From [Mycobacterium] zoologicum (GTDB taxonomy: Bacteria > Actinomycetota > Actinomycetes > Mycobacteriales > Mycobacteriaceae): a stretch of 64,000 nt of DNA. The position numbers were made by a program, and so were the translations under genes. The stretch is from positions 876,502 to 940,501 of the forward strand of contig NZ_CP083985.1 in the NCBI RefSeq assembly GCF_020172665.1, given 5' to 3'. A model generated the notes under the pieces. The model made no database searches. It had not been told where the DNA came from and saw only the letters and a program-made list of their open reading frames with translations. Shown one piece after another: positions 16,065 to 24,087 of this stretch; position 1 is the first letter of the stretch; every line of letters starts with the position of its first letter.

Positions 16065-16922
16065 TTACGCGAACGCGGCGACGGTGATGTTCTCCGACGC
16101 GATGGCCGCGCGCAGCTGCTCGTGGAAGCCGACTGCGACGCCCTCCTGCTGCCGGTTGCCCTCGGGGCCCTGAACCGGACCCTCCGGGGCGTCGGCCGGG
16201 GGCAGCTCTTCGCCGATCGGTGCCTCGGCGGGCGGGGCGTCGAACGCGGGTGCCTCGGCGGGCGGAGCGTCGAACGCGGGTGCCTCGGGGGCCGGAGCGT
16301 CGAACGCGGGAGCCTCGGCGGGCGGAGCGTCGAACGCGGGAGCCTCGGGGGCCGGAGCGTCGAACGCGGGAGCCTCGGGGGCCTCAGCCGGGGGAGCCTC
16401 CGGTGCATCGGGCATCCAGCCGGCGGGAACCACGGGCGGGGCGCTCTCCTCGGCGGGGGCGGGGGCCTCGGGCGCCTGCTCCCACGGGAAAGCCATGGCG
16501 ACGGTCTCGCCGTTGTTCTCCGGGTTCTCCTCCGGGTTCACCGGCACCTCGCGCGGGGTGGCGCCGGACAGGCCGCGACCGCAAACCGGCCACGCACCAC
16601 GACCCTGGGTCGCCAGCACGTGCTCGGCGATGGCGATCTGCTGCTCACGGCTGGCCTGGTTCGCCGTCGAGGCGTACTTGCCGCCACCGTGCGAGCTCCA
16701 GGTGCTCGGCGAGAACTGCAGGCCGCCGTGGTAGCCGTTGCCGGTGTTGATGCTCCAGTTGTTGCCGGATTCGCACCTGGCGACCCGGTCCCACTCGTCA
16801 TCGGTGGCTGCGCCTGCGTGCCCGGCGAGGGCGAGGCTGCCGCCACCGACGACTGCGCCGGTGAAGGCGATCTTGGCGATGTTGACGTTCGACTGGGTGG
16901 GCTTGCGATGCCGTCCACTCAT
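16065..16922 (-). CDS. rpfA: Resuscitation-promoting factor RpfA
   Basis: This 285-residue secreted lytic transglycosylase-like enzyme acts on peptidoglycan and promotes resuscitation of dormant cells. A signal peptide (residues about 12-39, ending AGHAGA) leads into the Rpf domain ATDDEWDRVARCESGNNW, with the catalytic Glu in CESG. Then come NTGNGYHGGLQFSPSTW and a second disulfide cysteine in WPVCGRG. The rest is a Pro/Ala-rich tail with five 30-base repeats. The upstream region carries a c-di-AMP riboswitch and a CRP-type site. The tail is shorter than that of M. tuberculosis RpfA. Confidence 0.93.
   Translation of the reverse strand: MSGRHRKPTQSNVNIAKIAFTGAVVGGGSLALAGHAGAATDDEWDRVARCESGNNWSINTGNGYHGGLQFSPSTWSSHGGGKYASTANQASREQQIAIAEHVLATQGRGAWPVCGRGLSGATPREVPVNPEENPENNGETVAMAFPWEQAPEAPAPAEESAPPVVPAGWMPDAPEAPPAEAPEAPAFDAPAPEAPAFDAPPAEAPAFDAPAPEAPAFDAPPAEAPAFDAPPAEAPIGEELPPADAPEGPVQGPEGNRQQEGVAVGFHEQLRAAIASENITVAAFA
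16221..16370 (-). repeat. Five tandem 30-bp repeats coding the RpfA proline-alanine tail
   Basis: Five consecutive 30-base units, each encoding variants of the ten residues APAFDAPPAE (or PAPE), lie inside rpfA. Alternating PPAE and APAE versions indicate duplication by unequal exchange. Length variation between strains is likely. Confidence 0.85.
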
Positions 16923-16945
16923 ACGGTTGGTGAATTCCTCTCTGT

Positions 16946-17135
16946 CTACGCCTGCGAGGTCAGCGTCGGGTTCGGGCCGCAGAAGCTGCCCGGCCGCACT
17001 ATGTCGGCTTCACCCCAAGGAGCCGAACTCCGGCTCCAGGTCCGCTCGCGGCGGACCGGTGGGTCCCCCGCCTCCATCCATCAGGTATTCGTGGTTTTCC
17101 CCACCCGTTGGATGGAGCTCGGCGCTACGAGCGGG
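16946..17135 (-). ncRNA. c-di-AMP riboswitch (ydaO/yuaA type) upstream of rpfA
   Basis: Read on the minus strand, the leader contains the conserved blocks of the ydaO/yuaA class in order. These are TAGCGCCGAGCTCC (near 17128), GGGGGACCCAC (about 17059-17069), TTGGGGTGAAGCCG (about 17006-17019), GCCCGAACCCGACGCTGACC and finally CTCGCAGGCG (near 16950). The outer CGCC/GGCG closing pairing is present. Actinobacterial rpfA-type genes are known members of this regulon. Binding of c-di-AMP normally turns the gene off. The element ends about 25 bases before the rpfA start, with the ribosome-binding sequence AGAGAGGAATTC in between. Confidence 0.92.
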
Positions 17136-17327
17136 GAAAGGCGGATCGACCGGAAGATTTTCGATACGCCCGAAGAGGTACCGTAACCGCACTCATCTGC
17201 AGAGTCACCCTGTGAAGACCCGCGTGTTTTTACTGAGACTGCTTCGCGTAACCCCAGGAAAGCGATTTATCTGTGCTGGTCAAAGCGCTAGGTAACGGGC
17301 CGTTGCCGGGCCGTGATCAATTCGTTA

Positions 17328-17343
17328 TGTGACGTAGATCATG
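17328..17343. promoter_or_regulatory. CRP-type site upstream of the rpfA leader
   Basis: TGTGA-CGTAGA-TCATG closely matches the mycobacterial CRP (Rv3676) consensus TGTGA-N6-TCACA. In M. tuberculosis rpfA is a known Rv3676 target. The site is about 400 bases upstream of the rpfA start and directly abuts the 56-bp tandem repeat. The segment between here and the riboswitch holds no gene. TACCTA on the minus strand near 17294-17289 is a possible -10. Confidence 0.6.
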
Positions 17344-17344
17344 C

Positions 17345-17456
17345 TATCCGCCGGGCCCGATGCGGCGGACCAGCTTCGGCTCTCCTTCGTCGAGCCTCGC
17401 TATCCGCCGGGCCCGATGCGGCGGACCAGCTTCGGCTCTCCTTCGTCGAGCCTCGC
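17345..17456 (-). repeat. Two exact tandem copies of a 56-bp element abutting the moaD stop
   Basis: Bases 17345-17400 and 17401-17456 are identical 56-base units. A partial third unit (TATCCGCCGG) begins at 17457, inside the end of moaD, so the duplication includes the stop codon context. Within a unit GGCTC-N9-GAGCC and CGGCGGA/TCCGCCG are nested inverted arms. A diverged copy occurs at 44527-44579 inside accD3. Confidence 0.85.
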
Positions 17457-17722
17457 TATCCGCCGGCGAACGGCGGCAGCACGTCGACGGTCTCCCCGGC
17501 GCTCAGCGCTGCCGCATGGTCGCGCACTGCGACCCCGTCGCGCAGATACGCGCAACGCAGCAGCACGGTGCCGAGCCGCTCATGGCGGCCGGCGAGGGTC
17601 TCGGCGAGTTCGGCCACTCCGGTTCCGGCGGGCACGGTGACGGTCTCGGAGTCAACGCCGGCGGCGGCGCGCGCCGCCGCGAAGTAGCGGACGGTCACCG
17701 CGAGGCCGGTGGATTGGGTCAT
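17456..17722 (-). CDS. moaD: Molybdopterin synthase sulfur carrier subunit MoaD
   Basis: This 88-residue ubiquitin-fold sulfur carrier begins with a strand (LAVTVRYFAAARAAAGV). The C-terminus is DVLPPFAGG; the terminal Gly-Gly becomes the thiocarboxylate used by MoaE. It is four bases downstream of moaA on the same strand (Rv0868c-Rv0869c order). The stop codon is formed at the junction with the 56-bp tandem repeat. Confidence 0.9.
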   Translation of the reverse strand: MTQSTGLAVTVRYFAAARAAAGVDSETVTVPAGTGVAELAETLAGRHERLGTVLLRCAYLRDGVAVRDHAAALSAGETVDVLPPFAGG

Positions 17723-17725
17723 GGG

Positions 17726-18805
17726 TCAACCTCCAATTGCGCTCATCGGGCGGTCCGGCTGGATGAAGTCCGGATCGTTGATGCCGTGGCCGGCCCGCTT
17801 GGTCCACATCGCGGCCCGCCACGCCTGTTCGAGGGCGTCGTCGTCGGAGCCGTCTCGCAGCAGTGCCCTCAGGTCGGACTCCTCGGTGGCGAACAGACAG
17901 TTGCGGATCTGACCGTCGGCGGTGAGCCGGGTCCGGTCGCAGTCGCCGCAGAACGGCCGCGATACCGAGGCGATGATCCCGAAGGTTCCGGCCGGGGTGT
18001 CGGGGCCCTCGTCCACCAGCCACACCTCGGCCGGGGCGGAGCCGCGCGGTTTGGGGTCGGGCCGCAGGGTGAACTGTGCCCGCACGATCTCCAGCAGCTG
18101 CTCGACGCCCAGGCCGGCATCGCGGCTCCACGTGTGGTCGGCGTCCAGCGGCATCATCTCGATGACGCGCAGGTGGTAGCCGTGCTGCAGGCAGAACCGC
18201 AACAGGTTGACGATGTCCTCGCCGGTGATCTTCGGGTCGAGCACCGCATTCACCTTGATCGGCGTCATCCCGGCCTGCGCGGCAGCGTCTAGGCCGGCGA
18301 GCACGTCGGGCAGCCGGTCACGCCGGGTGATCTCGGCGAAGTGGGCGCGGTCGACGGTGTCCAGGGAGACGTTGATCCGGTCCAGCCCGGCCGCCACCAG
18401 AGCGCCGGCCCGGCGCGCCAGGCCCAGTCCGTTGGTGGTCAGCGCGATCTCCGGTCGCGGCTGTAGGGCGGCCGCGGCGGCCACCACGTCCTCGAGGTGG
18501 CGGGCCAGCAGCGGCTCGCCACCGGTGAAGCGGATGTCGGTGATGCCCAACCGGGTGACGCCGATGCCCATCAACCGGACCAGTTCGTCGTCTTGCAGCA
18601 GATGCTCGCTGGGAATCCAGTCCAAGCCCTCGGCGGGCATGCAGTAAGTGCAACGCAGGTTGCACCGGTCGGTCAGCGAGATCCGCAGATCGGTGTGTAC
18701 CCGCCCGAAGGTGTCGACCAGCGGCCCCGACGTCGGCATCGGTTCCGCGATGGCCTTTTCCACGGCTTGGTGGAAGGCCTCCCGGGTCCGTTGCCTGTGT
18801 GTCAT
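17726..18805 (-). CDS. moaA: GTP 3',8-cyclase MoaA
   Basis: This 359-residue radical SAM enzyme starts molybdopterin synthesis by cyclising GTP. The N-terminal [4Fe-4S] cluster motif is [14 protein letters not shown] (CxxxCxxC), followed by [10 protein letters not shown] for SAM binding and [11 protein letters not shown]. The C-terminal cluster that binds GTP is in [20 protein letters not shown]. The protein ends in SAIGG, the Gly-Gly tail needed for activity in MoaA proteins. It is in an operon with moaD. The ATG at 18805 is used; an internal Met at PMPTSG is a shorter alternative. Confidence 0.93.
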   Translation of the reverse strand: MTHRQRTREAFHQAVEKAIAEPMPTSGPLVDTFGRVHTDLRISLTDRCNLRCTYCMPAEGLDWIPSEHLLQDDELVRLMGIGVTRLGITDIRFTGGEPLLARHLEDVVAAAAALQPRPEIALTTNGLGLARRAGALVAAGLDRINVSLDTVDRAHFAEITRRDRLPDVLAGLDAAAQAGMTPIKVNAVLDPKITGEDIVNLLRFCLQHGYHLRVIEMMPLDADHTWSRDAGLGVEQLLEIVRAQFTLRPDPKPRGSAPAEVWLVDEGPDTPAGTFGIIASVSRPFCGDCDRTRLTADGQIRNCLFATEESDLRALLRDGSDDDALEQAWRAAMWTKRAGHGINDPDFIQPDRPMSAIGG

Positions 18806-18907
18806 GTGTCTGTCCGATTCGGTCGGCGGGAGTGCGAATTGTCTTCTCCAGCGGCACCACCACCTTACCCAAGTAAACCGGGGTGCTCACGTGCCTGTGT
18901 TCCGAGT

Positions 18908-18950
18908 AAGATCTGCAACCGACGCGTCCTGCGCAGGCGGGACGCGTCCT
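18908..18950 (+). promoter_or_regulatory. cspB promoter (-10 TAAGAT) and leader hairpin
   Basis: TAAGAT at 18908-18913 is a good mycobacterial -10. Downstream, GACGCGTCC occurs at 18922-18930 and again at 18942-18950 around a TGCGCA palindrome. The second copy is the palindrome GGACGCGTCC, so alternative stems can form. This lies in an approximately 80-base leader before the GTG of cspB, where cold-shock genes commonly have structured leaders. Confidence 0.5.
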
Positions 18951-18997
18951 TGTATGTCCCCCGAACAAGTGATCAGCTAGACAAGCAGGTGAGACCA

Positions 18998-19408
18998 GTG
19001 CCGACCGGCAAGGTGAAGTGGTACGACGCCGAGAAGGGCTTCGGCTTCCTGTCCCAGGAAGAGGGCGAGGACGTCTACGTCCGCTCTTCGGCCCTGCCGG
19101 ACGGTGTGGAGGGTCTCAAGGCGGGCCAGCGGGTGGAGTTCGGCGTCGCAGCCGGGCGCCGCGGCCCGCAGGCGCTGACAGTCAAGCTGATCGACCCGCC
19201 GCCGAGCCTGACCCGGACCCGTCGCGACGCGGCCCCGGCCGAGCACAAGCACACCCCCGACGAGTTGCACGGCATGGTCGAGGACATGATCACCCTGCTG
19301 GAAGGCACGGTGCAGCCCGAGCTGCGCAAGGGCAAATACCCCGACCGCAAGACCGCCCGGCAGATCTCCGAGGTGGTCAAGGCCGTGGCTCGCGAGCTCG
19401 ACGCATAG
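18998..19408 (+). CDS. cspB: Cold shock protein CspB with C-terminal extension (Rv0871-like)
   Basis: A GTG-started protein of 136 residues. The cold-shock domain (about 1-65) has [17 protein letters not shown] with RNP1 and [10 protein letters not shown] for RNP2. The C-terminal half (from [18 protein letters not shown]) is a charged, partly helical extension not found in short 67-residue Csps. It is a predicted RNA/ssDNA chaperone. It lies after moaA in the divergent direction, as in M. tuberculosis. Confidence 0.85.
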   Translation: MPTGKVKWYDAEKGFGFLSQEEGEDVYVRSSALPDGVEGLKAGQRVEFGVAAGRRGPQALTVKLIDPPPSLTRTRRDAAPAEHKHTPDELHGMVEDMITLLEGTVQPELRKGKYPDRKTARQISEVVKAVARELDA

Positions 19409-19441
19409 ATCGGGGCTGCACGCCGTGGCACGCTGATAGTC

Positions 19442-20458
19442 ATGGCCAGCTACCTCGCCGGCGGCGATTTCAAGCGCGACACCGACTACATCGACACCCG
19501 GATCACCGTCGACGGCCGGGACGGGTACCCGGTCGAACCGGGCCGCTATCGGCTGATCGTCGCGCGAGCCTGCCCGTGGGCCAATCGGACCATCATCGTG
19601 CGGCGGTTGCTGGGCCTGGAAAAGGTCATCTCCATCGGGTTTTGCGGGCCCACCCATGATCAGCGCAGCTGGACCTTCGACCTGGACCCCGGTGGCGTGG
19701 ACCCGGTCCTGGGAATCCCACGCCTGCAGGACGCGTACTTCAAGCGCATTCCCGACTACCCCAAGGGCATCACCGTTCCGGCGATGGTCGACGTGCCCAG
19801 CGGGGCGGTCGTCACCAATGATTTCGCCCAGATGACCCTGGACTTCTCCACGCAGTGGACGGCCCATCACCGCGACGGGGCTCCGCAGCTGTATCCGGAA
19901 CCGCTGCGCGACGAAATCGACGAGGTGGCACGGCGGATCTATACCGAGATCAACAACGGGGTGTACCGGTGCGGCTTCGCCGGAACCCAGCAGGCTTACG
20001 ACGCGGCCTACGACCGGTTGTTCACCGCCCTGGACTGGGTCAGCGACCGTCTCACCTCTCAGCGATACCTGTTGGGGGACAACATCACCGAGGCTGACGT
20101 CCGGCTGTTCACCACCCTGGCGCGGTTCGATCCGGTCTATCACGGACATTTCAAATGCAACCGGTGCAAGCTGTCAGAGATGCCGGTGCTGTGGGCGTAT
20201 GCGCGGGATCTGTTCCAGACGCCCGGATTCGGCGACACCACCGACTTCGTCCAGATCAAACAGCACTACTACATCGTGCACGCCGACATCAATCCGTCGC
20301 GGATCGTTCCCGCCGGGCCGGATCTGGCGAACTGGCTAACGCCGCACGGTCGGGAAGCGTTGGGCGGCAGGCCGTTCGGCGACGGCACTCCGCCGGGGCC
20401 GGTTCCGGCCGGCGAGCAGGTGCCCGCGGGTCACGGAGCTCAGCCGGTCCTGGACTGA
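19442..20458 (+). CDS. Xi-class glutathione S-transferase-like (glutathionyl-hydroquinone reductase family)
   Basis: A 338-residue protein with the xi-class thioredoxin-like N-terminal domain. The catalytic cysteine is in VARACPWANRTIIVRRL (about residue 44). Family segments include GLEKVISIGFCGPTHD, VPAMVDVPSGAVVTND, INNGVYRCGFAGTQQAYD and TEADVRLFTTLARFDPVYHGHFKCN. The family reduces glutathionyl-hydroquinones. Mycobacteria use mycothiol rather than glutathione, so the physiological thiol is uncertain. It occupies the place of Rv0872c-0873 in M. tuberculosis. Confidence 0.8.
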   Translation: MASYLAGGDFKRDTDYIDTRITVDGRDGYPVEPGRYRLIVARACPWANRTIIVRRLLGLEKVISIGFCGPTHDQRSWTFDLDPGGVDPVLGIPRLQDAYFKRIPDYPKGITVPAMVDVPSGAVVTNDFAQMTLDFSTQWTAHHRDGAPQLYPEPLRDEIDEVARRIYTEINNGVYRCGFAGTQQAYDAAYDRLFTALDWVSDRLTSQRYLLGDNITEADVRLFTTLARFDPVYHGHFKCNRCKLSEMPVLWAYARDLFQTPGFGDTTDFVQIKQHYYIVHADINPSRIVPAGPDLANWLTPHGREALGGRPFGDGTPPGPVPAGEQVPAGHGAQPVLD

Positions 20459-20952
20459 CGGTTCCAGTGCAGGCCCACCGCCCATTCGGCGTGCGGTATC
20501 GCGAACGCGTCGCCGGTATCGCGATCGCGCACCATGGTCAGTAGCTGCACGGCCAGGCCGCGCAACGGGCCGCGCTGCGGATCCACCGTCGGCACGGTGA
20601 CCGCCAGGGTGCTGCCCGGCGGAAATATCTGGCCGGTGGCATCACCGGGGTTGTCGTAGACGCGCACCAACCGCCACGGAGCCCTGCCGATGCGGTCGTC
20701 GACCGACAGTTGAACCGGGTGGCGTTCGTCGACGCTCAGCGTGCCCTGCGACTCCGAGAGCAGGCAGGCCTCCAGATCGAGCGCGTCGCAGTACAGGTAC
20801 GGCCCGACGTGGGTGAGGTGCCCGTTGGAGTATGCGCTGATCTGCGGTGGCGTCGGCTCCTCGGCTCGGGTGAAGTACCAGGTGCCGAAGCCGGCGAGCA
20901 GCGACGCCACCACCGCCAGCACCGCAACCAGCACGACCGTCGAACGTCTCAC
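20440..20952 (-). CDS. DUF2771-type membrane-anchored protein, Rv0875c-like
   Basis: A GTG-started protein of 170 residues. An N-terminal transmembrane or signal segment (TVVLVAVLAVVASLLAGFGTW) is followed by an exported domain with three cysteines (YLYCDALDLEACLLS). Conserved segments include DDRIGRAPWRLVRVYDNPG and a beta-rich C-terminus. This is the actinobacterial DUF2771 pattern. Function is unknown. It overlaps the upstream MFS gene by four bases, so the two are co-translated. Confidence 0.7.
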   Translation of the reverse strand: MRRSTVVLVAVLAVVASLLAGFGTWYFTRAEEPTPPQISAYSNGHLTHVGPYLYCDALDLEACLLSESQGTLSVDERHPVQLSVDDRIGRAPWRLVRVYDNPGDATGQIFPPGSTLAVTVPTVDPQRGPLRGLAVQLLTMVRDRDTGDAFAIPHAEWAVGLHWNRQSRTG

Positions 20953-22535
20953 CTGTTCATCACCCCTGTCTGATGCGGATCGAGGCGGGCGCCGTCCTGT
21001 TCGATCAGCACCGGGCGGTTGCCCCCCAGTCCGGGGATCAACGAGTCGCCGTGGAACGACAGGATGGTCTGGGCCAGCCCCGGGATCAGCATGGCCGTGA
21101 TCGCGGTGAAGCCCACCCACAGGTCGGTATACACCAGCACCCCGAGCGCGCCGCCCAACACCCAGGCCAGCTGCAGCGTGGACTCGGTGCGGCCGAACGC
21201 CGACGCGCGGGACTCCTCGGGCAGATCGTGCTGCAACGCGGCGTCCAGCGAGGCCTTGGCGACCGCACTGGCGCCCGAGGTCACCAGGGCGGCGACCGCG
21301 GCCATCGCCAGGGTGCCGGCCACCGCCGCCGCCAGCGCGACGCCGGTGACCGCCATCGTGGCGCGCACCACCAGCACCGCGGGCCGGCCCAGCTGCAGGC
21401 GGGCACTGGTGAGGTTCCCCGCGAAGTTACCCACGCCGGCCGCCACGCCGATCAGCCCGAGAATGCCCAGCTGCACCCATCCGTTGGCGTCGTGCTGCTT
21501 GGCGACGAACGCCGGATACAAGAACATGAAGCCGACCATCGCCTTGATGGTGCAGTTGCCCCACAGCGCGGCGATGATGTTGCGCCCCAACGGTTGCCGC
21601 AGTGGCTGGCGGAGCGCCCCGCCGGCCCGCCTCACGTGCTCCGGCCAACTGCGGGGACGCTCGTCGAAGCGGTAGCTCAGCGTGGTCGGGATCTCGCCGG
21701 TGGTCACCTCCACCCACCGGGGAATCCGCATCGCCAGCACCGCCCCGGCGACTGAGACCGCGACCACCACTATCAGCGCACCGGGCAGCCCGAGCAGCCG
21801 GATGAAGACGTACTCGGCGCCCGCGGCAATCCCACCGCCGACGATGGTCCCGCCGAGCAGCCCGAACATGGTCAGCCGAGAGTTGACCCGCACCAGGTCG
21901 ATCGACGGCGGCATCACCCGCGGCGTTACCGCACTTCGCAGCACCGTGAACGACTTCGACAGCACCATCATGGCCAGCGCACACGGGTAGAGCACCCAGG
22001 AGGCGAAGGTGCCCGCGACGCTGTCGTAATTGGCGATCAGGACCAGGGCCAGGGCGGTGCGCAGCGCGAACGAGCATGCCAGTGCCGCGCGCCGGCCGTG
22101 CTGGATGCGGTCCAGCGCGGGGCCGATAAGCGGGGCGATCACCGCGAACGGCGCGATGGTGATCAGCAGGTACAGCGCCACCCGGCCCTTGCTCTCGCCG
22201 GTGGCGGCGGCGAAGAACAGTGTGTTGGCCAGTGCGACGGCCATGGCCGCGTCGACGGCGAAGTTGGCAACCACCGGCCAGGTGAGTGCGGTCAGCCCGG
22301 ACTTGTCGGCGCCGTCGGCAGTGGCCGCGCGCTGCACCAGGTCATACATCCGGGAACCCATCTCGCGGCTGCGGGCTGCGGCGGTCCGGGCCGCCGTGAC
22401 GCGATCAGCGGGGGGAGGGTCTTGCCGGCGCGGTTCGCCCGGGGTGTCGCGCAGCGGCGGCAGGTAGCGGTTGGCGCTGGGCATGGGCTTGCGCGACCGC
22501 TGGTCAGCGGGGCCGTCACTGGGATAGTTGGCCAT
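20949..22535 (-). CDS. MFS transporter, Rv0876c-like
   Basis: A 528-residue integral membrane protein starting at the ATG at 22535 (MANYPSDG). After a soluble N-terminal region of about 90 residues there are 11-12 hydrophobic segments, for example VAMALANTLFFAAATGESKG, APFAVIAPLIGPALDRIQHG with the MFS loop motif, and LLGLPGALIVVVAVSVAGAV. No substrate can be assigned. It is the first gene of the pair with the DUF2771 gene, conserved with Rv0876c-Rv0875c. It shares its upstream region with the DUF3027 gene. Confidence 0.8.
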   Translation of the reverse strand: MANYPSDGPADQRSRKPMPSANRYLPPLRDTPGEPRRQDPPPADRVTAARTAAARSREMGSRMYDLVQRAATADGADKSGLTALTWPVVANFAVDAAMAVALANTLFFAAATGESKGRVALYLLITIAPFAVIAPLIGPALDRIQHGRRAALACSFALRTALALVLIANYDSVAGTFASWVLYPCALAMMVLSKSFTVLRSAVTPRVMPPSIDLVRVNSRLTMFGLLGGTIVGGGIAAGAEYVFIRLLGLPGALIVVVAVSVAGAVLAMRIPRWVEVTTGEIPTTLSYRFDERPRSWPEHVRRAGGALRQPLRQPLGRNIIAALWGNCTIKAMVGFMFLYPAFVAKQHDANGWVQLGILGLIGVAAGVGNFAGNLTSARLQLGRPAVLVVRATMAVTGVALAAAVAGTLAMAAVAALVTSGASAVAKASLDAALQHDLPEESRASAFGRTESTLQLAWVLGGALGVLVYTDLWVGFTAITAMLIPGLAQTILSFHGDSLIPGLGGNRPVLIEQDGARLDPHQTGVMNR

Positions 22536-22690
22536 GCCGGGGTGCGGGAGATCGGGCCGTCGCGCAGACACGGTGCAATTCTTCCCTATCCTCGCGTGAT
22601 GGCTGCGCAAGCCGTTGTCGTGCCTGCGTGTGGCCCCGCGGGCCGGGCTGCGGCAAGATGAGTGGCGTCAAAAGAACGGAAGGGACCCGC

Positions 22691-23686
22691 GTGATGCGCC
22701 CCAGCGAGGAATCAGCCACCGCGACCGTCGCCGTGCCCACGGCGCTGGCCGGGGCCGTCGAACAGGCCCGTGCGGCCGTCGCCGAGTTCAGCGGCGCCGA
22801 GACCGTCGGTGAGCATCTGGGCGTCGACTACGAGGACGCATACGCTGCCACCCACCGGTTCGGCGCGCTGCTGCCCGGCTATCAGGGCTGGCAGTGGGCG
22901 GTTGTCGTAGCGGCCATCCCCGGAATCGACCACGTCACCGTCAGTGAGGTGGTCCTGGTTCCCGGCCCGACGGCGCTGCTGGCTCCGGAGTGGGTGCCGT
23001 GGGACCAGCGGGTGCGTCCCGGCGATCTCGGGCCGGGCGACCTGCTGGCGCCACCGGCCGACGATCCGCGACTGGTCCCGGGCTATGTCTCCAGCGGGGA
23101 CCCGGACCTCGACGAGGTGGCCGGCGAGATCGGGCTGGGCCGCTGCAAGGTGATGAGCCCGGAGGGCCGCGCCGACGCCGCTCAGCGCTGGCATGACGGC
23201 GAGTTCGGGCCGGATTCGGCCATGGCGCGTTCGACCAAGCGGGTCTGCCGGGACTGCGGGTTCTATCTGCCTCTGGCGGGTGCCCTCGGCATCCAGTTCG
23301 GGGTCTGCGGCAACGAGATGTCGGCCGACGGCCGGGTGGTCGACGTCCGCTACGGCTGCGGCGCGCACAGTGACACCCCGGCACCGGCGGGTGCCGGTTC
23401 GCCGGCTTATGAGCCCTTCGACGACGGCGTGTTGGAGATCCTGGAGAACGTCGACGTCACGGTTCAGGTGGCCCCGGTCGCCGAGCCGGAGGAGGCGCCG
23501 GCCGAGCCTGTGGAAGCCCAGCCCGACATCGGGGACGCCCTAGCCGAAGTTGAACAGGTACTCGCCCGGCAGGACGAAGGCCATGTTGAAGGCGGTGTTG
23601 ACCAGCAGTCCAGGGAGCCCGAGCACGTAGTTGATGATGTCCTGCGGGATGGTGATCGCGACACTGAAGGCCATTCCGAAATCTAG
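22691..23686 (+). CDS. DUF3027 protein (Rv0877-like) with extended C-terminus
   Basis: The GTG at 22691 sits behind GGAAGGGA and gives 331 residues. The DUF3027 core includes YEDAYAATHRFGALLPGYQG, APEWVPWDQRVRPGDLGPGD and GFLP-type zinc ligands in RVCRDCGFYLPL, VCGNEM and RYGCGAHSD. Family members usually end soon after the acidic VAEPEEAPAEPVEA region. Here the frame continues about 50 residues through the complement of the neighbouring secreted-protein gene, overlapping it by 147 bases. The tail is probably the result of a lost stop. Function is unknown. Confidence 0.7.
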   Translation: MMRPSEESATATVAVPTALAGAVEQARAAVAEFSGAETVGEHLGVDYEDAYAATHRFGALLPGYQGWQWAVVVAAIPGIDHVTVSEVVLVPGPTALLAPEWVPWDQRVRPGDLGPGDLLAPPADDPRLVPGYVSSGDPDLDEVAGEIGLGRCKVMSPEGRADAAQRWHDGEFGPDSAMARSTKRVCRDCGFYLPLAGALGIQFGVCGNEMSADGRVVDVRYGCGAHSDTPAPAGAGSPAYEPFDDGVLEILENVDVTVQVAPVAEPEEAPAEPVEAQPDIGDALAEVEQVLARQDEGHVEGGVDQQSREPEHVVDDVLRDGDRDTEGHSEI

Positions 23687-24031
23687 GTTGATCAGGTTGT
23701 CGATCACACTCGTGACGTCGTTGTACAACGTGACAGGCAGGCTGAACAGGCTGTTGAAGAGGCCCTGAGCGGCGGCGATCTCGGCATTGATCAGGCCCAC
23801 GATGTCGAAGGCGTCGGCGGCGCCCGGGGTGTCCAACACCGCTGTGCTGAGGGCGTTTTCGAGGCCGGGGAGGATGCTGTCCACCGCGCCGCTGGTCAGC
23901 GCCACTGCCGTGGACACCTCGACCAGTGCGCCGCTGCTGATCGCGGGCGTGGCCGCTATCGGGGTCAGGCCGATGACCAATGCGCTTGCGGCGCAGATGC
24001 TCAGCATTCGAGGTCTGGTGGTGTCGATCAT
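23540..24031 (-). CDS. Secreted hypothetical protein
   Basis: A 163-residue exported protein. The signal peptide is MLSICAASALVIGLTPIAAT, followed by a mostly hydrophobic, Leu/Ile/Asn-rich mature part (for example LINAEIAAAQGLFNSLFSLP and PGLLVNTAFNMAFVLPGEYL). A GGGAGGGAGCC ribosome-binding site precedes the ATG at 24031. Similar Ala/Leu-rich small secreted proteins are common in non-tuberculous mycobacteria, with no known function. It sits where PPE13 (Rv0878c) lies in M. tuberculosis but has no PPE motif. Its 3' end is overlapped by the DUF3027 gene. Confidence 0.65.
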   Translation of the reverse strand: MIDTTRPRMLSICAASALVIGLTPIAATPAISSGALVEVSTAVALTSGAVDSILPGLENALSTAVLDTPGAADAFDIVGLINAEIAAAQGLFNSLFSLPVTLYNDVTSVIDNLINLDFGMAFSVAITIPQDIINYVLGLPGLLVNTAFNMAFVLPGEYLFNFG

Positions 24032-24087
24032 GTTCAAGGCTCCCTCCCGCGTTTGACGACGGACATTACCCCCGCCCGGCAAGCGGC

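Noticed and set aside
16221..16370. Evenly spaced 30-bp repeats resembling a CRISPR array
   Set aside because: The units are contiguous with no spacers, are in frame in rpfA and encode a Pro/Ala tail.
17345..17456. Short direct repeats as a CRISPR or an origin
   Set aside because: Only two full 56-bp copies without spacers, no cas genes and no DnaA boxes; better explained as a duplicated dispersed hairpin.
23540..24031. PPE protein in place of Rv0878c (PPE13)
   Set aside because: No Pro-Pro-Glu motif and there is a classical signal peptide, so it is a small secreted protein.
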